Positions 58,332 through 64,000 of a stretch of 64,000 bases of DNA are shown piece after piece; the first letter of the stretch is position 1, and the number at the start of each line of letters is the position of its first letter. Source of the DNA: Companilactobacillus futsaii JCM 17355. GTDB lineage: Bacteria > Bacillota > Bacilli > Lactobacillales > Lactobacillaceae. A model generated the notes under the pieces. It was not told the origin of the DNA and made no database searches. It saw only the letters and a program-made list of their open reading frames with translations. A program made the position numbers and the translations under genes. The stretch is taken from the NCBI RefSeq assembly GCF_001435505.1, contig NZ_AZDO01000080.1:46962-110961 (forward strand), read 5' to 3'.

Positions 58332-59531
58332 ATGAATATCGGAATTTTTACCGATACATACTTCCCTCAAGTCAGTGGGGTAGCTACATCGATCCAAACC
58401 TTGAAGAGTGATTTGGAGCGTAAAGGTCATTCAGTTTATATTTTTACAACGACTGATCCTAATGTTCCTAAGAACACGATTGAGCCAAACATTTTCCGTT
58501 TAGCCAGTGTTCCGTTTATTTCTTTTACTGATAGAAGAATCGCTATTCGTGGGATGTTTCATGCTGTCGATTTAGCTAAAGAATTAAAATTAGATATCAT
58601 TCACACGCAAACTGAATTCTCGTTAGGTATGATGGGTAAATTTGTTGCAAAGCAACTCAAAATTCCATTTGTTCACACATATCACACAATGTATGAAGAC
58701 TACTTACATTATGTATTGAACGGACATTTGTTGAAGCCATATCATGTTAAGCAGATGACACGTTTATTTTTAAAGAATGCTTCAGGAGTAGTTGCTCCTA
58801 GTAAGCAAGTTAAAGAAACGATGGATCGTTATGGTATTAAAGCACCAGTCTCAATTATTCCAACTGGTGTCGATTTGTCAGAGTATACTAAGCCAGTCAA
58901 TGCTTCAGCCGTTCGTGAAGAGTTAGGGATTTCTGAAGATACACCAGTAATTTTAATGCTGAGTCGAATTGCTTTGGAAAAGAAGATTGACCATATGTTA
59001 AAATCGATGCCAGAGTTATTGAAGTATAATCCTAAGATTATGTTAGTTATCGTGGGCGATGGTCCTGATATGGATGAATTAGTTCAAATGAGTCAGGATT
59101 TAGGAATCAGTGATAATGTTATTTTTACGGGTGAAGTTGAGCACGACAAAATTTCGCCTTATTATCATATGGCTAATCTATTTGTTTCCTCAAGTGATAC
59201 CGAATCACAAGGTTTGACGTATATTGAAGCAATTGCTTCCGGGACAAAGATTGTCGTAAGAAGTGCACCTTATACAGATGCTCTTTTGACTGATCCTTCC
59301 GTTGGGGTTACTTTTAGTGAAGATGACCAGTTAGTACCAAAAATCAAAACTTATTTGGAACATCCTAATTCTTTTGATGATCGTGATGCCCGTAAAAAAG
59401 TTCTATACGGCATCTCATCGGATGGATTTGGTAATTCAATTCTAGACTTTTACCATCGTTCCGAGGACTACTTCGTAAGAGAGAAGCTTTCAGATTCATC
59501 AATCGATCCAGAGGAGTATTCTAATGATTAA
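58332..59531 (+). CDS. lafA: GT4 glycosyltransferase, diacylglycerol glucosyltransferase type (LafA/BgsB-like)
   Basis: 399 aa, two Rossmann domains. N-terminal IGIFTDTYFPQVSGVATSI and the C-terminal nucleotide-sugar motif SDTESQGLTYIEAIASG with its EX7E-type glutamates. Homologues add the first glucose to diacylglycerol to start the glycolipid anchor of lipoteichoic acid. I start at the ATG at 58332 after GAGGAGATG; an in-frame codon at 58314 overlaps that site. It overlaps lafB by 8 nt and heads a four-gene operon ending in ltaS. Confidence 0.9.
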   Translation: MNIGIFTDTYFPQVSGVATSIQTLKSDLERKGHSVYIFTTTDPNVPKNTIEPNIFRLASVPFISFTDRRIAIRGMFHAVDLAKELKLDIIHTQTEFSLGMMGKFVAKQLKIPFVHTYHTMYEDYLHYVLNGHLLKPYHVKQMTRLFLKNASGVVAPSKQVKETMDRYGIKAPVSIIPTGVDLSEYTKPVNASAVREELGISEDTPVILMLSRIALEKKIDHMLKSMPELLKYNPKIMLVIVGDGPDMDELVQMSQDLGISDNVIFTGEVEHDKISPYYHMANLFVSSSDTESQGLTYIEAIASGTKIVVRSAPYTDALLTDPSVGVTFSEDDQLVPKIKTYLEHPNSFDDRDARKKVLYGISSDGFGNSILDFYHRSEDYFVREKLSDSSIDPEEYSND

Positions 59532-60558
59532 AATTAATATGTTTTCATCAGCTGATAAAGTTGCCGGACAAGGAGTTGGCAGTGCTTATAAAGAATTGAT
59601 CAACTTGTTAAAGGAACACTTTAGTGATGAATTTGAGGTCAAAATCAATGATTATTCAAAGAGTGATTTGAGTCATTATCATACGATTGACCCTCAATTT
59701 TATGCATCAACTTTTTCAAAAAAGCGTGGACGTAAAATTGGCTACGTACATTTCTTGCCCGAAACTTTAGAAGGCAGCATCAAATTACCTAAGCCCGCAC
59801 GCAGTATTTTTTATAAATATGTCATCAGTTTTTACAAGCGAATGGACCAAATCGTGGTAGTTAATCCAACTTTTATTGATAAATTGGTTGCTCATGGTTT
59901 GGATCGTGACAAGATCAAGTACATTCCTAATTTTGTTTCAACTGATAATTTCTATGAAAAAACAGCTGAAGAAAAAGCTGAATTTAGAAAGAAAATTGGT
60001 ATCCCAGAAGATAAATTTGTCGTCTTTGGGGATGGTCAAGTCCAAGAGCGCAAAGGAATTGATGATTTTTATAAATTAGCGCAAACTAATCCAGACATTG
60101 AATTTATTTGGGCTGGTGGTTTTTCTTTTGGCAAGATCACTGATGGGTATGATCGCTATAAGGACATGATTGACAACGCTCCTGCCAATATGAAATTTAC
60201 AGGAATAGTTGATAGAAATGACTTAGTAAATTATTATAATATTTGTGATTTATTTTTATTGCCTTCGTATGATGAACTGTTTCCAATGTCAGTTTTAGAA
60301 GCATTCAGTTGTGGTGCACCAGTCTTATTAAGAGATTTGGAATTGTACCGGGCTATTATTGATGGTTACTATCAAAAAGCTGATGATTTTTCTGATATGA
60401 ATGCTTTTATTAACAAGGCTAACCAGGATCGTTCTATCTTGGATGGTTTTAAGAAAAAATCTAAAGAAGCTGCCAAACAGTACTCAGAAGATAATTTGAG
60501 TAAAATCTGGTATGATTTCTATACGAGTCAATATAAAATTGCTAAACAGGGTAAATAA
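59524..60558 (+). CDS. lafB: GT4 glycosyltransferase extending the glycolipid anchor (LafB/BgsA-like)
   Basis: 344-aa GT4 enzyme that adds the second sugar to monoglucosyl-diacylglycerol. N-terminus INMFSSADKVAGQGVGSAY is the hallmark of this branch; the C-terminal domain has PSYDELFPMSVLEAFSCGAP with conserved glutamates. Acceptor and donor sugar (glucose or galactose) cannot be decided. It overlaps lafA and shares one base with the next start. Confidence 0.9.
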   Translation: MIKINMFSSADKVAGQGVGSAYKELINLLKEHFSDEFEVKINDYSKSDLSHYHTIDPQFYASTFSKKRGRKIGYVHFLPETLEGSIKLPKPARSIFYKYVISFYKRMDQIVVVNPTFIDKLVAHGLDRDKIKYIPNFVSTDNFYEKTAEEKAEFRKKIGIPEDKFVVFGDGQVQERKGIDDFYKLAQTNPDIEFIWAGGFSFGKITDGYDRYKDMIDNAPANMKFTGIVDRNDLVNYYNICDLFLLPSYDELFPMSVLEAFSCGAPVLLRDLELYRAIIDGYYQKADDFSDMNAFINKANQDRSILDGFKKKSKEAAKQYSEDNLSKIWYDFYTSQYKIAKQGK

Positions 60559-61601
60559 TGAATAGAAAACACATAGCAGCATTATTTGTAATGCTAGGAT
60601 TGGGAATAGGTATTTTTTGGTGGGAAGCCAAAGATATCGATTTCAATTCTTTAGTTTCGACCTTTAAAGGGTTAAATTATTTCTGGCTAGCGGTGGCATT
60701 CTTATCAATTTTGTTATCGTATGGCGTTGAAGCAATGGTGTTACATACCTTACTTAAGAAAAAAGAAGATCGGAAGTTTAGTTGGTGGGAAATGTATCGC
60801 ATACCTCTGATTCAAGCTTTGTTCAATGCAATCACACCATTTTCTTCTGGTGGTCAGCCAGCTCAATTAGTTGGTTTGATGCAATCAAAAATTGATGGTG
60901 GACGTGCTAGTTCAGTGTTATTGATGAAATTTGTCATCTATCAAGCGATGGTGTTAGTTAATTTCATTATTGCAATGTTAGTTAGTTTCAAAAGTGTGGC
61001 ACAGCATTTTTCAGGTCTTGCTACGTTAATAGTATTTGGAATGGTGATCCACGTTACAACGATTTCTTTTTTGTTGATGATCATGTATTATTATGATTTC
61101 ACCAAGAAGATGGTGCAAATCGTGTTGAAACCGGTTTTATTTTTTCTTAAAGAGAAAAAGCGTGATAGAATTTTACAGTCAGCTATGAGTAGTATCGATA
61201 GTTTCTACAAAGAGAGTTTAGTTTTGAAGCGTGAGAAGAAAAAAGTTATAAAGGCTTCCTTACTGACAATCTTGCAGTTATTCTTGTATTACTTCGTAGT
61301 TTACTTTGTTTTACTAGCATTGAATTGCGACCATGTAAATGTCGTTGACGTTTTAGTCATGCATATCATGATCGTAATGATTGTCTCAATCTTCCCAATC
61401 CCTGGTGGATCAGGTGGGGCAGAATTCAGTTTCAAGACTTTGTTTGCTGGATTTATACCTTCTCCTTCAGGTCTTGTTTTGGGTATGTTTTTATGGAGAT
61501 TTATTACGTATTATTTGGGGATGTTCTTAGGGATTATTGCTGTTTCGAAAAAACCGAAAATTGAACAACAAGTTGCTAATAAATCTATGGAGCGAAAATA
61601 A
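60558..61601 (+). CDS. Flippase-like membrane protein (LPG synthase TM/YbhN family)
   Basis: 347 aa with about eight membrane helices; the stretch FNAITPFSSGGQPAQLVGLM is characteristic of the lysylphosphatidylglycerol-synthase membrane domain (UPF0104). It lacks the soluble MprF lysyl-transfer domain, so it is a stand-alone flippase-type unit. Position between lafB and ltaS suggests it moves glycolipid anchor or intermediates across the membrane, as LtaA does in Staphylococcus through an unrelated protein. One-base overlaps on both sides show tight coupling. Confidence 0.85.
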   Translation: MNRKHIAALFVMLGLGIGIFWWEAKDIDFNSLVSTFKGLNYFWLAVAFLSILLSYGVEAMVLHTLLKKKEDRKFSWWEMYRIPLIQALFNAITPFSSGGQPAQLVGLMQSKIDGGRASSVLLMKFVIYQAMVLVNFIIAMLVSFKSVAQHFSGLATLIVFGMVIHVTTISFLLMIMYYYDFTKKMVQIVLKPVLFFLKEKKRDRILQSAMSSIDSFYKESLVLKREKKKVIKASLLTILQLFLYYFVVYFVLLALNCDHVNVVDVLVMHIMIVMIVSIFPIPGGSGGAEFSFKTLFAGFIPSPSGLVLGMFLWRFITYYLGMFLGIIAVSKKPKIEQQVANKSMERK

Positions 61602-63667
61602 TGAAGCGTATTACTAAAAGTATTTCTAATTTTTTAAATACTAGGCTGGGTTTTGTGATCCTGGCTGTATTTTTATATACTCTTAAAACCATTTATGCTT
61701 ATGAAACTAAGTTTAATCTGGGTGTTAAGGGATCGATTCAAACATTCTTGATGATCATCAATCCAATACCAGTAATGCTGTTATTGTTTGGTATCTCACT
61801 GTACATGAAGGGTAGAAAATCATATATTTTTCTACTGATTGTTGATTTCTTGGATACAGTCTGGCTATTCTCGAATATTTTGTATTACCGAGAATTCTCT
61901 GACTTTTTAACTATGGTACTTATCAAAGGTTCAGGTTCAGTTTCAAATAACCTTGGTAAAAGTATTTTAGGTATTTTGAAGCCAACAGACTTTTTAGTCT
62001 TCACTGATATTATTATTCTGATATTATTGTTAGCCTTTCACGTTATTAAGGTTGATATTAGAAAACTAAATTGGAGAATTCCAGTGTTGGTTAGTTCTTT
62101 AGCTGTCTTGCTATTTGGAGCTAACTTAACTTTAGCTGAAAGTGATCGTCCACAACTTTTGACAAGAACTTTTGATAATAACTACATCGTTAAATATTTA
62201 GGACTAAATGTTTTCAATGTTTACGATATGGTCAAGACTACTAAGACGAATGCGGTTAAATCTCAAGCTAAGAGTTCAGATATTGACTCGATTGAAAAAT
62301 ATATGAAGAATAATTACGTTCAACCTAATGTCGAATATACTGGTGTCGCTAAAGGTAAAAATGTCTTTATTATTCATTTGGAGAGTTTGCAACAATTCAT
62401 GATCGACTTTAAGTGGGATGGTGAGGAAGTAACTCCTAACTTGAATAAGATTTATCATGAAGATGATACACTTAGCTTTGATAATTTCTTTAACCAAGTT
62501 GGACAAGGTAAAACTGCCGATGCTGAAATGATGTTGGAAAACTCACTTTTTGGATTGCCAGAAGGTTCAGCTATGGTTACTGATGGTACAACGAATACTT
62601 TCCAAGCAGCTCCTGCTATTCTAGATCAAGAGGCTGGCTATACTAGTGCTTCGTTCCACGGGGATGTTCCTAGTTTCTGGAACCGTGATAATGCTTATAA
62701 ATCATGGGGATACGACTACTTCTTTAGTTCAAATTACTATAAGGAAAAGAAGAGCTACAATATCGGTTATGGTATGAAGGACAAGATTTTCTTGAAAGAT
62801 TCTGCTCAATATATTGAACAGTTGCCACAACCTTTCTATGCTAAATTGATTACTGTTACGAACCACTATCCTTATACATTGGATAAGAAGAACCAAACTA
62901 TTTCTAAGACTGATACTGGTGATAGTACCGTTGATGGCTATGTACAAACAGCGCGTTACTTGGATCAGGCAATTGGTGAATTCATGAACTGGTTACAAGA
63001 AACTGGCTTGGATAAGAATAGCATGGTTGTTTTATATGGGGATCACTACGGTATTTCTAATAACCATAATAAGGCCATGGCCAAATTGACTGGGATCAAA
63101 GGCTTCAACGACTTTAATGATGCCCAATATCAACGTGTACCGTTCATGATCCATATGGATGGTTTGAAGGGCGGCATTAACCATACTTATGGTGGTGAAA
63201 TTGATGTCTTGCCAACATTGTTGAACTTACTAGGAATCAGTAATAAGAATATGATTCAATTTGGTAGTGATTTATTATCAAGTGAGCACTCGCAAGTAGT
63301 AGCGTTTAGAAATGGTGATTTTGTCACGCCTGAGGTAACTAAGGTCGGTAGTACTTACTACAATACTAAGACGGGTAAAGTAGATAAGAAGATATCTGCT
63401 GCTGAAAAGGCTAAGTTATCGAATAAAGTAACGACCGAGTTGTCGTTGTCAGATCGTGTTATCAATGGAGATCTTTTGAGATTCCATAAATTGCCAGGAT
63501 TTAAGAAAGTTAATACTAAAGACTATTCATATAAGAAGAGTAAAGCTTTGAAACAACTCAAGAAGGCACGTACTAAGAAGGGAACTAGTTTATTAGCACA
63601 AAACGACAATAAGTCGATGGTAGACTTGTATCAAACAGATGCGCCTGAATTGAGCTCAAACAAATAG
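61601..63667 (+). CDS. ltaS: Lipoteichoic acid synthase
   Basis: 688 aa. Five N-terminal membrane helices, then an extracellular sulfatase-fold domain that polymerises glycerol-phosphate from phosphatidylglycerol. Catalytic Thr305 lies in GQGKTADAEMM, with metal ligands in HLESLQ and VLYGDHYGISNNH. A possible signal-peptidase site occurs near SQAKSS (residues ~222-228). The extra basic C-terminal region (about 600-688) is longer than in staphylococcal LtaS, as in other lactobacilli. Last gene of the laf operon. Confidence 0.94.
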   Translation: MKRITKSISNFLNTRLGFVILAVFLYTLKTIYAYETKFNLGVKGSIQTFLMIINPIPVMLLLFGISLYMKGRKSYIFLLIVDFLDTVWLFSNILYYREFSDFLTMVLIKGSGSVSNNLGKSILGILKPTDFLVFTDIIILILLLAFHVIKVDIRKLNWRIPVLVSSLAVLLFGANLTLAESDRPQLLTRTFDNNYIVKYLGLNVFNVYDMVKTTKTNAVKSQAKSSDIDSIEKYMKNNYVQPNVEYTGVAKGKNVFIIHLESLQQFMIDFKWDGEEVTPNLNKIYHEDDTLSFDNFFNQVGQGKTADAEMMLENSLFGLPEGSAMVTDGTTNTFQAAPAILDQEAGYTSASFHGDVPSFWNRDNAYKSWGYDYFFSSNYYKEKKSYNIGYGMKDKIFLKDSAQYIEQLPQPFYAKLITVTNHYPYTLDKKNQTISKTDTGDSTVDGYVQTARYLDQAIGEFMNWLQETGLDKNSMVVLYGDHYGISNNHNKAMAKLTGIKGFNDFNDAQYQRVPFMIHMDGLKGGINHTYGGEIDVLPTLLNLLGISNKNMIQFGSDLLSSEHSQVVAFRNGDFVTPEVTKVGSTYYNTKTGKVDKKISAAEKAKLSNKVTTELSLSDRVINGDLLRFHKLPGFKKVNTKDYSYKKSKALKQLKKARTKKGTSLLAQNDNKSMVDLYQTDAPELSSNK

Positions 63668-63671
63668 TTTA

Positions 63672-63706
63672 AAGCATTGGAGATATTGTCTCTGATGCTT
63701 TTTTTG
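63672..63706 (+). terminator. Intrinsic terminator of the laf-ltaS operon
   Basis: AAAGCAT-GAGA pairs with TCTC-ATGCTTT, followed by T run. Confidence 0.85.
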
Positions 63707-63765
63707 TTTGCTTTAATGACGAAGTAAAAGGATATAAACGAAGTAATGAACTAAGATATGATTTA

Positions 63766-63796
63766 TTTCACAAAAAAATTCAACTTTTTTGTGAAA
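63766..63796. repeat. 12-bp inverted repeat upstream of tandem promoters
   Basis: TTTCACAAAAAA pairs perfectly with TTTTTTGTGAAA. It lies 5 bp before the -35 of the first promoter, where it may act as an AT-rich UP element or a protein site. Confidence 0.55.
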
Positions 63797-63801
63797 AAGG
63801 G

Positions 63802-63830
63802 TTGCGCACCTCTATTCTAATTGGTAATAT
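63802..63830 (+). promoter_or_regulatory. Strong promoter P1 (probable rRNA operon)
   Basis: TTGCGC (63802-63807), 17-bp spacer, TAATAT (63825-63830), preceded by A/T-rich DNA. Confidence 0.6.
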
Positions 63831-63918
63831 ATATCTTGTTGTTGCGACAGAGCAACGGCGTCAACGGATTCAAGCCTTACAGCTTTCCAAGACGTCATAA
63901 ATTATTTAAAAAAAGTGC

Positions 63919-63947
63919 TTGACTTGTTCTTACATCTTCGATAAGAT
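63919..63947 (+). promoter_or_regulatory. Strong promoter P2 (probable rRNA operon)
   Basis: TTGACT (63919-63924), 17-bp spacer, TAAGAT (63942-63947), about 115 bp after P1. The remaining stretch from 63707 to 64000 has no coding potential that I can support; it holds these two promoters and an inverted repeat. Confidence 0.65.
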
Positions 63948-64000
63948 AATTAAGTTGTCTGTTAGACATCACCTAACAAATCATTATTTGCTTGATGATT

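Overview
The window is a chromosomal segment of a low-GC Gram-positive bacterium. Gene content and order (pst operon, hprK-lgt-trxB, uvrBA-rapZ-yvcK-whiA, cggR-gap-pgk-tpiA-eno, secG-est-rnr-smpB, laf/LTA genes), frequent TTG/GTG starts and AT-rich DNA point to Lactobacillaceae. A Companilactobacillus-type species (L. farciminis/alimentarius group) is my best guess, but genus-level placement is inference. No prophage, insertion sequence or CRISPR array was seen.

Layout. 1-5.7 kb: 3' end of a PhoR-type kinase, then a terminator, a possible Pho box and pstS-pstC-pstA-pstB-pstB-phoU. 5.7-9.2 kb: small envelope proteins, then hprK, lgt, trxB. 9.4-14.2 kb: small XRE regulator, phosphoglucomutase, a phosphodiesterase gene broken by one missing base, and a UMF1-type transporter. 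14.2-22.2 kb: a LexA-like box, then uvrB-uvrA, rapZ-yvcK-whiA. 22.2-39.3 kb: accessory region with a secreted peptide opposed by an XRE regulator/membrane-protein pair, a dehydrogenase with divergent HxlR regulator, a large membrane protein, an MFS exporter, a DNA glycosylase, clpP on the minus strand with a CIRCE operator, and a biotin-independent malonate decarboxylase cluster (mdcR / mdcH-A-B-C-DE-G), followed by a hydrolase and tRNA-Arg(CCG). 39.3-45 kb: cggR-gap-pgk-tpiA-eno with a well-preserved CggR operator. 45-54.5 kb: oxidoreductase, ClC antiporter, secG-est-rnr-smpB, S66 peptidase, DUF2207 protein. 54.5-56.7 kb: LPXTG adhesin on the minus strand. 57-58.3 kb: deoxynucleoside kinase and queT with a pseudoknot leader resembling a preQ1 riboswitch. 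58.3-63.7 kb: lafA-lafB-flippase-like-ltaS, a glycolipid/lipoteichoic acid operon. The last 300 bp hold tandem strong promoters, probably for an rRNA operon beyond the window.

How it fits together: phosphate uptake under PhoR/PhoU; carbon signalling (HprK, CggR, YvcK, RapZ) with lower glycolysis; DNA repair (UvrAB, glycosylase); protein quality control (ClpP, SmpB, RNase R, SecG); and envelope assembly (Lgt, LafAB, LtaS, sortase substrate).

The most interesting part is the malonate region. It has no recognisable malonate transporter. Beside mdcR lies an acyltransferase-3-fold membrane protein that lacks the expected catalytic histidine, and it shares a roughly 20-bp upstream motif with the mdc operon. 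mdcH appears to use an ATT start codon, and the beta and gamma decarboxylase subunits are fused. The second candidate is the uncharacterised secreted peptide locus at 22.4-23.6 kb.
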